A stretch of 64,000 bases of DNA from JAABPW01 sp037132275 (GTDB taxonomy: Bacteria; Verrucomicrobiota; Kiritimatiellia; CAIKKV01; CAITUY01): contig JBAXPK010000003.1 of assembly GCA_037132275.1 (NCBI GenBank), positions 1 to 64,000 on the forward strand, read 5' to 3'. Position 1 is the stretch's first letter; each line of letters starts with the position of its first letter. Below the pieces are notes generated by a model that worked only from the letters and a program-made list of their open reading frames with translations, searched no databases and was not told where the DNA came from. The position numbers were made by a program, and so were the translations under genes. Below, one piece after another: positions 50,134 to 58,566 of the stretch.

Positions 50134-51660
50134 TCAGGGTGAATAGTATGACGGGGTTCGGCCTGTGATCGTGTTGGTGGACGTCAGCGTTCGTCCGACC
50201 AGCGGCGGGTCGGTGGCGAGATAGCGGAAAGCGCGGAAAATGGAGTTGTACATCGGCCAGTTGTCACGCTTGAACTTCAGGATCCCGTCCGAGGTTACCG
50301 GGTTAATGTACTCCCACACCACCTCACCGGATGGCGTGACTTCAATGATATGCCCCTCTGTGTCGGAGCAGACCAGAGTATTGGTATTGGCCAAACGCTG
50401 GACACCGCCGCCGATGTGACTGAACATCCCGTGGCTCGCCTTGGAACACCAGAACCAAACAAGCTGGTTCGACAACAGGCGGGTCGGTTTGTCGGCATTG
50501 TTGCCCGGTTGCCACGGATAGTAACCCGCATCCGGTGGATTGACATAGGCGCCCGTGTTGGTTCCGCTTGCGTTAAGATACCCGTTAACCTCCATGGCAT
50601 AGGATTGCTGGGTGTGTTCGAAGAGATTCTGGGCGTTGTTGAAAGTCAGAAAGTTGCCCGCCCCCGGATAGCCCACCGGGATCCAACTCGTATGGTGGGC
50701 TCCTCCGATTTGCTTATGGCCGGTGGTGGATTCCGTCCAGTTGGTCAGAATCGAAGGTGGATTCCCCTGACTGTAGCGCGCGGGATCACCGAACCGGTAG
50801 AGAAAATCGCCATTGGTGCTGGCCGCCAGGGCAATACTTCCCACAGGATTATTGGAGATGAACGTGTTGCCGTGGTCAATAACATAGAACTCGCCCCGGA
50901 CCGAGTTGATGACAATCCGGTCAAGGTTCGTGTTATAGTCGATCGAATTGCAGTGCAACCAGTCTCGCTGAACCGGCAGGCCCGGGACGTTCGCATTCAG
51001 ACGCTCCGGATAGTTCGCGATATTGCTGACATAGTTGGATTTGGTGATGTCATTGGTCTGTACGAGATGGTCGTAGAACCACCACTCCCAGACAATGTTG
51101 CTGGACATATCCACCTCCACAATAGCATCCATCTGGGCATTGGTATAATTAATGGCAAACTGCGGGTTACAACCTGCGGCGATGCACTGGTTGGATGTCA
51201 CCGTCTTGTTGGCGATATAGAGCGTGGTGTTCGTCCCGAGCTTGGGGTTGAAGATGCGGATGAAGTCGTGGTGAGGAAGATAATTGCTGCGCGTCTCGGT
51301 GTAGGACCAAACCGTCGAACCGTTCCAATCCACCTCCTTGAATCCACCAAACCCGCTCGGGTCATCATTGGAAGCATCCAGAACGTGACCATTATCCAGC
51401 AGGTGCGGGTTGGTCCCCACCGGCCAGGTATGAGCCACCCGCCCTTCCATATCAACAAGGTACGAGGTGCCGCGTACGCCGAAAAAGGTGTAGCCATCGT
51501 TGGCTTTGGTTTTATCCCAGTACAACACTTCCGTCGGACCCTGGAACGCTTCATAGGCCTGCGTGGTGCACACGATCTGCGCGACCAGCAACAGCAGGAA
51601 CCGCAGGAGGTTGCGTTGCGTTGCGCAGCCAAAGTGAAAATCTATTACTTGTCGTGTCAT
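50134..51660 (-). CDS. Secreted arylsulfotransferase-like protein (ASST family), single domain
   Basis: 508 residues from the ATG at 51660. The signal peptide (residues 17-35; LLRFLLLLVAQIVCTTQA) is followed by a domain that closely resembles domain 1 of the giant protein: EVLYWDKTKANDGYTFFG, DNGHVLDASNDDPSGFGGFKEVDWNG, DWLHCNSIDYNTNLDRIVI, RFGDPARYSQG, HHTSWIPVGYPGAGNFLTFNN. In bacterial ASST enzymes, which move sulfate between phenolic esters in the periplasm, His residues at the HxN and HxxWIP positions are catalytic, and they are retained here. The promoter region carries the ATTAC-N6-GTAAT dyad. It ends 16 bases before the giant gene starts. Activity needs testing; the family also holds non-enzymatic members. 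Confidence 0.8.
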   Translation of the reverse strand: MTRQVIDFHFGCATQRNLLRFLLLLVAQIVCTTQAYEAFQGPTEVLYWDKTKANDGYTFFGVRGTSYLVDMEGRVAHTWPVGTNPHLLDNGHVLDASNDDPSGFGGFKEVDWNGSTVWSYTETRSNYLPHHDFIRIFNPKLGTNTTLYIANKTVTSNQCIAAGCNPQFAINYTNAQMDAIVEVDMSSNIVWEWWFYDHLVQTNDITKSNYVSNIANYPERLNANVPGLPVQRDWLHCNSIDYNTNLDRIVINSVRGEFYVIDHGNTFISNNPVGSIALAASTNGDFLYRFGDPARYSQGNPPSILTNWTESTTGHKQIGGAHHTSWIPVGYPGAGNFLTFNNAQNLFEHTQQSYAMEVNGYLNASGTNTGAYVNPPDAGYYPWQPGNNADKPTRLLSNQLVWFWCSKASHGMFSHIGGGVQRLANTNTLVCSDTEGHIIEVTPSGEVVWEYINPVTSDGILKFKRDNWPMYNSIFRAFRYLATDPPLVGRTLTSTNTITGRTPSYYSP

Positions 51661-51727
51661 GACATGCCCCTTCCTCCTGATTTCAACCACATACTAAACC
51701 GCATGAATTACAGGCCCCATACACCGG

Positions 51728-51745
51728 CATTACAAATCCGTAATC
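51728..51745. promoter_or_regulatory. Regulator-binding dyad upstream of the ASST gene
   Basis: CATTACAAATCCGTAATC, ATTAC-N6-GTAAT dyad, identical at 16 of 18 positions to the site at 57822-57839. Another ATTAC half-site lies at 51707-51711, 22 bases away, on the same face of the helix. Confidence 0.6.
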
Positions 51746-51766
51746 CAAGCTCAGCCAACACCGATG

Positions 51767-54700
51767 TTACCTATGGGCACTGATCCGAAAAAAAAGGTTG
51801 GTAACAGCAACAGTGACACTGTTGACCATGATATTGGTAACCGGTGCGGGCCGGATATTGGTATAGACAGCGACCCAGTTACTACTCACGAGTGATCGCG
51901 ACGTTTCCAGGTATTGCCATGAGTTGGAACCGCCAATCCAGGTGAGATGGATATCCTGATTCGAAGAAGCAATCGAGATAATCGCCAACCGCGAAGCAGG
52001 ATTCGTGGGATCCAAGTCGGCCAGGTACTTGGCCAGGTTGTTCTGCCCGGTACCGTCGGCATCGCAAGTGGCACAAGACCGGGCATTGGTTGATGTCCCG
52101 TCGCCGCCAAAGTACAACGCCCGCCACCAGTCGGGAATGCCGTCACCGACGCTATCCGCCGATACGGAAGCCGTGTGATTGGAAATGGTGTAGGAATAGG
52201 AGACCATGCGATTGGTCTTGCCGGGGCCCACATCCGAGGGCCGGTATGAACGGACATAATCAACGATGGTGTTTGTCGGCGTCACGGTGACACGCAGGTG
52301 GCCGGAACTCCCGAAGAAGACGCCGCTCTGGTAGTTGTACCCGATATTGGTTCCGGTCGCGTAACCGATCGAGTCATAAGGATAATGACTCGGCTGTGGC
52401 ACTTCCTGATAAATAAGATCAGGGGGACCGCTGGTGGCGCCGCTGGCCCGATAATCCTGCTTCACATAAAGATGATCATGACCGTGAAAGAAGGCGTTCA
52501 CATTATTCGAGAGCAGGAGGGATTGGATTGGCATCGGCCAACCCGGGCGGTTATCGGTGAAGCCCCACGTCCCGTTGGTGTTGTAGCCGCCCCATTCAAA
52601 ATACGTGGCATATTCGAGGCCGCCGCGCGCCGCCGCATCGAAACTGCCGCCGACCAGATGGTGACAGAAGACGAACTTGAATGGCGCTGAACTGGTTTCG
52701 AGCGTTGTTTTCAACCAGTAGTACTGATTGGTGCCCAGAGTCCAGGCCCAGGGGTTGCTGGATTTGTTCACTCCCTGGTTACTGTACCAAAACGGGTCAA
52801 GCACTACGAATAACGCATTCCCCCATTCGAAGGCATAGTACCCGTCGCGCGGCCCCTGCTGGTAAGCGTCGCTGTTGGTCGCGCCCGAATAGAACCCGCC
52901 GGAAATCGGGCAGGGATAATACTGTCCCCGGGCGCTGGCGCCACACACGGGCGGATTGGCATGCGGAGCGTTGGTGTCCAGCCACCAGCCCAGTTCAGGA
53001 TCGTGGTTACCATCCACCAGGAACAGCGGCACGGAATGGCCCGCGATATCGAAGAACTGGGCGCGGCAGGCGGCACACGCGGCGAGGATGCCCGATTGCG
53101 TCATCGCATTGGTGTCGCCATAACTGCTATAGCGCTTCTCCCCCATGAACGTGTCGCCGAGATCAATGAGGAAATCCGGCTGATCGGCGAGAATGTTCGT
53201 GAGCGTCTGCTGCCAGACCGCAGGCATCCAACCGCCGGCCGTATCATTGTAATGCGGGTCGGCCTCGATATCGAACGTGAAGGTGCTGCCGCGGGCCCGC
53301 CGGGTATGGAACATGCGCGCGTCACCGGCCTTGAATGGCGCCCCGCCCGTCTGCAAAAAACGGATGCGATAGTAATACGGCTGATCAGCCTGGAGCGGCA
53401 TAAGGTTTATGACGGAGGGCACCCCGTTCGTCACGGAATTCGTTGCGGTTTGCCCGGTGAAAACACCCGGCTGTGTGCCATATTCGACATAAGCCCGGAG
53501 ATCGTTGCTTGCGAGCAGACTCACGGCGATCGAGGTATCGGTCGGCCGGCCCAGCATCACATCGTAGGCAACCTGATTGGTTACGGACGACACAAGCGTA
53601 TAGCTGTAGCCCACCATGCCGTTGGTTTTCCCGACCCCCTCGTCGAACGGCAGGAATGTACGAACATAATCGACCTTCACATCCTCAGGCGCAACCGTGA
53701 CACGGACATAACCGGTGTTGTTGGTTTTGTAGAGGGTGTTGGTGTAGGCATCCGAATTGAACAGCGAGTAATTGGGGTCGGCCGGATTTGGCAGAGTCTG
53801 ATAGGTGACGCCGTCGAGCTGTTGCCGGACAAAGATATGGTCATGGCCCTGGAAAAAGATCGTCACATTGTTGGACACCATCAGTTGGTGGAGCGGAAGC
53901 GCCCACGTCGGACGGTTGGTCGTGAAACCCCATGACCCGTCAGCGTTTTGACCACCCCACTCATAGCTGCCGGCCTCTTCGATGCCACCTCGGCCGGTAC
54001 CCAGAACATGGTGGGCAAACACGAATTTGTATTTGGCGGTACTTTGCTCAAGGGTTGCTTTAAGCCACTGGTATTGGACATCCCCGTGAGTTACATCCCA
54101 CATATTGGTCCTTTTGGAGCCTCCCCAATAGGGATTGTCCACGCAGATGGAACTCGCCCAATAGGGATCAATGGTGACAAACAGGGCATCACCCCATGTC
54201 CAGGCGAAGAAGTTGCGCAGCAAACCGATGAAGGGCACGACATTGGTATTCCCTGAGTAGAACCCATTGGGAGCGGGCTCAGAGTAATACTTGTTGCGTG
54301 CCGTTTGAGCCCAGACCGCGATATTGTTGGAGGTTCCGTCCAAAAGATAGGCGGCAGCCTGCTCATGATTGCCGTTGACCAGGAAAAGGGGAACTGAATT
54401 TCCAATCAACCCCAGATAAGGGCGTTGCAGGGTATATCGTGCGGTGACCAGATCGGCATTGATGCTGTTGGTGGGAATCTGGTCGACGCTGAAATCATCG
54501 CCTATCGTCATGTAGAAGTCAGGCTGATCGGAGGCTGCCGTCTGCAGGGTTCTCGTGTACAAACCGGAATCAAACATGATCCCGACACGTTCGGGATGGG
54601 AATCTCCCTGAATGCTGAACGTGAACGTACTGCCCGGCCCGCGCTGGGTATGAAAGGTATGCTCTTGATCGACATGGTACGAGGACTCACTGGCTTGCTT

Positions 54701-55498
54701 GTAGGAAAGCCGGTAGTAGTAACGGGTATCGGCCTGAAGTCCTGTGATTTCCACCTCAGTGGGCGCGTTTGCAATGAGGTTTGTGAGTGCAGTCTGACAG
54801 GCATAGGCACCGGATAAGTTGCCGTAATCAATATAGGCTGCGAGATCGCTGTCGGCTAGAATGTTGATCGTAATCGAATTATCCGTGGGACGTCCCAGTA
54901 GCAAGGTGCCACCAAACACGTTTGTTGCAGGCATGCTGAAAAGGGAAATCTGGTCAAGACTAATACGGTTTGATGTCGCACCACCCGCGAACTGGAATCG
55001 AAGAAAGAGGTTACTACCTAGTTCTCCGGGCTGGAGATCGTAATGATAAAGTTGCCAATTATGGTTGGTGCCGGTCATTTCTCCTAGGCGCGTGACAAAA
55101 CCTGTACCAGCATCAAGTTGAAAGGTCCATCCGGTGTTGGAGGTCAGGCTGCTGGTCTTCAGATAGAATTCCGCATAGGCGGCGCCCCCCGTGGCCACAA
55201 TACCTTGTGCCAACGTGATCATGTTGCTAGCCAGATTGACGTTGCCCTGCTTGAACTGCATCCCGCATGGATTGCCACTCCCGTTGTTCCAGTTGGTTCC
55301 TTGCGCAAAAGGATTGCTACCACTGAAGGTAACGATCCACACATTGTCGCAATCCGCGCCTGTCCATGAGGTGGATGCGTTCGTCGCCATCGTCTCTGAA
55401 AACACCAGGTTTGTCGCCGCATGAATACGACAAAGTCCTGAGGCGCACCAAGCCAGCAACGCGAGTCCGAAGGCAAAGGCTCTTTGTTCTCTCTTCAT
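51767..55498 (-). CDS. Secreted tandem purple-acid-phosphatase-like protein
   Basis: 1243 residues from ATG 55498. Signal peptide about 1-28. An N-terminal module of about 165 residues (FSETMATN..) recurs inside the giant protein. Then come two units, each with an Fn3-like PAP N-domain (LLLGRPTDNSITINIL, VMLGRPTDTSIAVSLL) and a metallophosphoesterase domain. Unit 1: GDSH, GDD, GNHE, AHH, GHDH. Unit 2: ADPH, GDT, GNHD, CHH, GHDH. All metal-ligand motifs are present in both, so both domains could be active; most members have one. A C-terminal Asp-rich stretch (DADGTGQNN..DLDPTNP) and shared end module follow. It lies 22 bases after the PEBP gene stop, in one operon. Phosphate-ester hydrolysis outside the cell is inferred. 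Confidence 0.8.
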   Translation of the reverse strand: MKREQRAFAFGLALLAWCASGLCRIHAATNLVFSETMATNASTSWTGADCDNVWIVTFSGSNPFAQGTNWNNGSGNPCGMQFKQGNVNLASNMITLAQGIVATGGAAYAEFYLKTSSLTSNTGWTFQLDAGTGFVTRLGEMTGTNHNWQLYHYDLQPGELGSNLFLRFQFAGGATSNRISLDQISLFSMPATNVFGGTLLLGRPTDNSITINILADSDLAAYIDYGNLSGAYACQTALTNLIANAPTEVEITGLQADTRYYYRLSYKQASESSYHVDQEHTFHTQRGPGSTFTFSIQGDSHPERVGIMFDSGLYTRTLQTAASDQPDFYMTIGDDFSVDQIPTNSINADLVTARYTLQRPYLGLIGNSVPLFLVNGNHEQAAAYLLDGTSNNIAVWAQTARNKYYSEPAPNGFYSGNTNVVPFIGLLRNFFAWTWGDALFVTIDPYWASSICVDNPYWGGSKRTNMWDVTHGDVQYQWLKATLEQSTAKYKFVFAHHVLGTGRGGIEEAGSYEWGGQNADGSWGFTTNRPTWALPLHQLMVSNNVTIFFQGHDHIFVRQQLDGVTYQTLPNPADPNYSLFNSDAYTNTLYKTNNTGYVRVTVAPEDVKVDYVRTFLPFDEGVGKTNGMVGYSYTLVSSVTNQVAYDVMLGRPTDTSIAVSLLASNDLRAYVEYGTQPGVFTGQTATNSVTNGVPSVINLMPLQADQPYYYRIRFLQTGGAPFKAGDARMFHTRRARGSTFTFDIEADPHYNDTAGGWMPAVWQQTLTNILADQPDFLIDLGDTFMGEKRYSSYGDTNAMTQSGILAACAACRAQFFDIAGHSVPLFLVDGNHDPELGWWLDTNAPHANPPVCGASARGQYYPCPISGGFYSGATNSDAYQQGPRDGYYAFEWGNALFVVLDPFWYSNQGVNKSSNPWAWTLGTNQYYWLKTTLETSSAPFKFVFCHHLVGGSFDAAARGGLEYATYFEWGGYNTNGTWGFTDNRPGWPMPIQSLLLSNNVNAFFHGHDHLYVKQDYRASGATSGPPDLIYQEVPQPSHYPYDSIGYATGTNIGYNYQSGVFFGSSGHLRVTVTPTNTIVDYVRSYRPSDVGPGKTNRMVSYSYTISNHTASVSADSVGDGIPDWWRALYFGGDGTSTNARSCATCDADGTGQNNLAKYLADLDPTNPASRLAIISIASSNQDIHLTWIGGSNSWQYLETSRSLVSSNWVAVYTNIRPAPVTNIMVNSVTVAVTNLFFRISAHR

Positions 55499-55520
55499 GG
55501 TGCAAACTTGTCGAACGGCT

Positions 55521-57731
55521 TCAATTGGTATGCAGTTGGTCTGGCAATCCGGATTGCAGCGTGTCACCCACAGACCGAGAGTAAACCACTTTCATCTCTG
55601 CCGTGGCAAGGATTTGATCCCTCATGGCCGCCAATAGCACCTCCCTGCTGACCTGATCGGGCGCCACGCTGATTTTGGGGTTTTCAGACAAGGCATACAC
55701 GGTATAGACGTACGTCTTGGGCCCGGGTCCCTTGGAATGAGGCGGCGCATAGCCGATCCGTCCGTTGACACTGTTGTTACCCAGGACTCCCACGTCCTTG
55801 ACGTTTTTCGGCAGGCTCCGGGTCGCCGGAGGGATGTTATAAAGGATCCGATACCACTTGGTCTTCCCCTGGGGATCAATATGATGCATGATCACGGCAA
55901 AACTCTTGGTTCCCGCAGGCTCCCCGCTCCATTCCAAAGGCAGCGTCGCACTCGCCCCGTCCCCCGTAAACTCCTTCGGGAGTTGACCACCATCGGTCAC
56001 GGCGGAACTTTTCAGCACGAATCCAGTTTTGGCGTTAACCGATTTTCCCATGCCCGCCGTAGGCGCTGGTTGGGTCGTGGCGGATACCCCAAACAGGAAG
56101 TCCGTATTCTGAATCTCCGGCAGAGTCTGCATGGGCGATGAGTAGAGAAAAGCGGGAGCGCTCTGGTAGCCGTCCAAGTTGCGGAGCTTGTTCATGGCAG
56201 CCCTCTGTTCTGGCATGAGCGTCCGGTTCACTTTGGCGAAGGCCATGGCATACATCCAAGACATTTCCCCGTCCAATTCGCCATAACGGCGGCCGAGCGC
56301 CAAAACCTTCAGCTTGTCCGCCTGCCCGCCGCCGAGGAACTTGCGCAGTTCGGAGGACATAGCCGTCCGAACCTCGACCATTTCAGCGAGCGGCTTCTTT
56401 TGAAGCTCCGTGATGGAGGTGATGTTCGCGCGTTGTTCAACATTCAGGAGATTAAGAAAATTTTCCCCGCTATCCCCGGTAACCGCCGTGCTGATATCGT
56501 AATTCCGCTTTCCCATTGCCGGCATATCCTTCATGTAAAAACCACCGAAATAGGTCCCATGACGTTCCGGACAGAAATACACATCCGCCGTGATGGAGCC
56601 GGCGGTCCAACTAAAGAACTCGCTGGCATAGGTCATATAGGCCACGTTGTAGAACTTTGAAACACCTGATGCTTGCCGCTTGAGCGCGCTGCGTTCGTCC
56701 ATTTCCGGCCAGGTGTTGAAATCACCGAACTTCATCTTTCCGAGATAGGCCTTCTGGTCGGGGGTGAGGGACGTCACCACCTTGCCGAAAACCTCAGCCC
56801 GCCGGTAACTCAACTCGGCATCGTAGGCATAGAAGTCGCCAACATATCGGATGATGGCATCGCGGCTCAATCCGGTCGTGCCTGGGGGGATATCCCCATC
56901 GCGTTCCCGATGGAAAGCCTTGATGAGCGGCATGCGTTTGAGTGCCAGTTGCTCGAACTGGGGGGCTTGTTCAGCGGCCAGGTCTTCAAACATTTTTCGC
57001 TGGCCTTCATTCAGGATGTGCATGACATTCGCGGCTACACGGCTGAGGAACATCGGATTGTGCCCTTTGCCGGCGGCATCGATGTCCCGCATGTACTGGA
57101 AGCCAAAATAATCACACACCTTGCCCGGGGGCATGAACGTAGCACCGCCGAAGTCGCCGGTAAGGAAGGCCAACCCGCTGAAGGCGATTGTACTCAACTG
57201 GGCGCGATCGGAGATGGCCTGGTCAAGGGAATAATTCCCCTGGCCATGCCCCCCTTTTTTCGCGCTGGCATTGCCATCCGGCCGGGCAGGAGGTTCCTCC
57301 CCATCCTGCAGAGGTCGCTGATCATCCCCGCCGCCCCGCTCCGGCCTCATTTCGCCCTGTCCTGATCCGGATGAGCGACGATCTGGCCGCCCCTTCTGTC
57401 CGGGTGGCGGGGCCAAGTCACGCAATTTATCGGGATCGAAGCCAGCCGCCTTGATGGCATCGCACATGGCCGAGCCGCCCCACAGTCCGGCCTTCCTGAA
57501 CGCCTCATGGATGGCTTTCGCCTGGTCCGCTGTGAGGGTATTGGGGTCATATTTAGACAGGATGGCCGTGACCTTGGCCGTCTGTTCAGCCGTGAGCATT
57601 TCATCACGCCCCTGTTCGCCACGGCGCGGAGGGCGCCGGTCATCCTGCTTCGGTTCCTCAGACTCCTGCGCAAACACCTGCAGCGCTGCCACCAATGCCA
57701 CTCCCATCGCCAAGCATGCCAACCTTTTCAT
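55521..57731 (-). CDS. Secreted protein with duplicated unknown domain and C-terminal PEBP (YbhB/YbcL) domain
   Basis: 736 residues. Signal peptide 1-22 (ends LQVFA). Residues 44-110 have LTAEQ/LTADQ motifs, then a Pro/Gly/Arg-rich linker. Two related units of about 150 residues follow: unit A about 188-345 (YFGFQYMRDIDAAGKGHN, LNEGQRKMFEDLA, SLTPDQKAYL) and unit B about 375-525 (YFGGFYMKDMPAMGKRN, LNVEQRANITSI, LMPEQRAAMN). I do not recognise this domain. Residues about 570-725 are a PEBP/YbhB domain (LPLEWSGEP, MHHIDPQGKTKWYRILYNIP, GYAPPHSKGPGPKTYVYTVYAL), which binds phosphate-containing ligands in its eukaryotic relatives. Shine-Dalgarno AAAGGAG. It is divergent from a response regulator, with a dyad operator between. 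Confidence 0.75.
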   Translation of the reverse strand: MKRLACLAMGVALVAALQVFAQESEEPKQDDRRPPRRGEQGRDEMLTAEQTAKVTAILSKYDPNTLTADQAKAIHEAFRKAGLWGGSAMCDAIKAAGFDPDKLRDLAPPPGQKGRPDRRSSGSGQGEMRPERGGGDDQRPLQDGEEPPARPDGNASAKKGGHGQGNYSLDQAISDRAQLSTIAFSGLAFLTGDFGGATFMPPGKVCDYFGFQYMRDIDAAGKGHNPMFLSRVAANVMHILNEGQRKMFEDLAAEQAPQFEQLALKRMPLIKAFHRERDGDIPPGTTGLSRDAIIRYVGDFYAYDAELSYRRAEVFGKVVTSLTPDQKAYLGKMKFGDFNTWPEMDERSALKRQASGVSKFYNVAYMTYASEFFSWTAGSITADVYFCPERHGTYFGGFYMKDMPAMGKRNYDISTAVTGDSGENFLNLLNVEQRANITSITELQKKPLAEMVEVRTAMSSELRKFLGGGQADKLKVLALGRRYGELDGEMSWMYAMAFAKVNRTLMPEQRAAMNKLRNLDGYQSAPAFLYSSPMQTLPEIQNTDFLFGVSATTQPAPTAGMGKSVNAKTGFVLKSSAVTDGGQLPKEFTGDGASATLPLEWSGEPAGTKSFAVIMHHIDPQGKTKWYRILYNIPPATRSLPKNVKDVGVLGNNSVNGRIGYAPPHSKGPGPKTYVYTVYALSENPKISVAPDQVSREVLLAAMRDQILATAEMKVVYSRSVGDTLQSGLPDQLHTN

Positions 57732-57821
57732 TGTCGTACTCCTTTCAGTTGTTGGAGGCACTTTTCTTCCCCCCGATACCCATATCGTGCGAAACCCACA
57801 TTACCATTCATACCCTGATTG

Positions 57822-57839
57822 GATTACAAAACCGTAATC
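57822..57839. promoter_or_regulatory. Regulator-binding dyad between the PEBP gene and the response regulator gene
   Basis: GATTACAAAACCGTAATC, a perfect GATTAC-N6-GTAATC palindrome, 91 bases upstream of the PEBP-gene ATG and 47 bases upstream of the response regulator ATG. A further ATTAC half-site lies at 57800-57804, about 23 bases away. Probably the site of the adjacent OmpR-family regulator. Confidence 0.65.
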
Positions 57840-57885
57840 GAGCCAGTCTTGTCCTTTTGAGAGCATCCGTGCTAGTTTATCACTC

Positions 57886-58566
57886 ATGAACATCCTGGTT
57901 GTTGAAGACGAAAAGAAACTGGCCGGGTTCATCCGAAAGGGCCTTGAGGAAAACGGCTTTGCGGTAACCGTCAGCCATGAGGGCAATGAAGCCTACACGC
58001 TCGCAACCACGGGATCCTATGACCTGATTATTCTCGATATCATGTTGCCGGGCAGGGACGGCTTGAGCATTCTCAAAAACCTCCGTGACCGGCATAATAC
58101 CATCCCGGTCATCCTGGTAACTGCCCGCTCAGAGTCGAATGAACGCGTATATGGATTAACCCTCGGCGCTGACGACTACATACCAAAACCTTTTTTCATG
58201 GATGAGTTGATCGCCCGAATCCAAGCTGTCCTGCGGCGCACATCGGGCAAGAACTTGAGCATCCTGCATGCGGGCGATTTGAGAGTCAACCTGATTGCCC
58301 GTGAGGTTCGGCGAGGAAAGGAGGATATTGTCCTAACTCCCCGCGAGTTCAGTCTGCTTGAATACCTGATGCGGTCTCCCGGTCGGATATTTACTCGAAC
58401 CCAGATTCTCGATCATGTCTGGGGGTACGACTTTGATCCCCAAACCAACCTTGTGGATGTCTGTATCCAACGGCTACGCTCTAAAATCGATCCCACCAAA
58501 GGTGAGCCTCTCATCGAAACAGTACGGGGCGTTGGATACAGGTTCCGAAGATCGGAGGCAGACTGA
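57886..58566 (+). CDS. OmpR/PhoB-family response regulator
   Basis: 226 residues. Receiver domain 1-115: Glu-Asp pair in VVEDEKK, phosphate-accepting Asp in LIILDIMLPGRDG (residue 51), Thr in ILVTARS and Lys in DDYIPKPF. The DNA-binding winged helix is at residues 130-220 (LTPREFSLLEYLMRSPGRIFTRTQILDHVWGY, VDVCIQRLRSKI, TVRGVGYRF). It shares the TGATG overlap with the sensor gene. No Shine-Dalgarno is seen before the ATG; a weak TTGTCC-18-TAGTTT promoter ends seven bases before it. It likely regulates the divergent PEBP/PAP and ASST/giant operons through the dyads. Confidence 0.95.
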   Translation: MNILVVEDEKKLAGFIRKGLEENGFAVTVSHEGNEAYTLATTGSYDLIILDIMLPGRDGLSILKNLRDRHNTIPVILVTARSESNERVYGLTLGADDYIPKPFFMDELIARIQAVLRRTSGKNLSILHAGDLRVNLIAREVRRGKEDIVLTPREFSLLEYLMRSPGRIFTRTQILDHVWGYDFDPQTNLVDVCIQRLRSKIDPTKGEPLIETVRGVGYRFRRSEAD

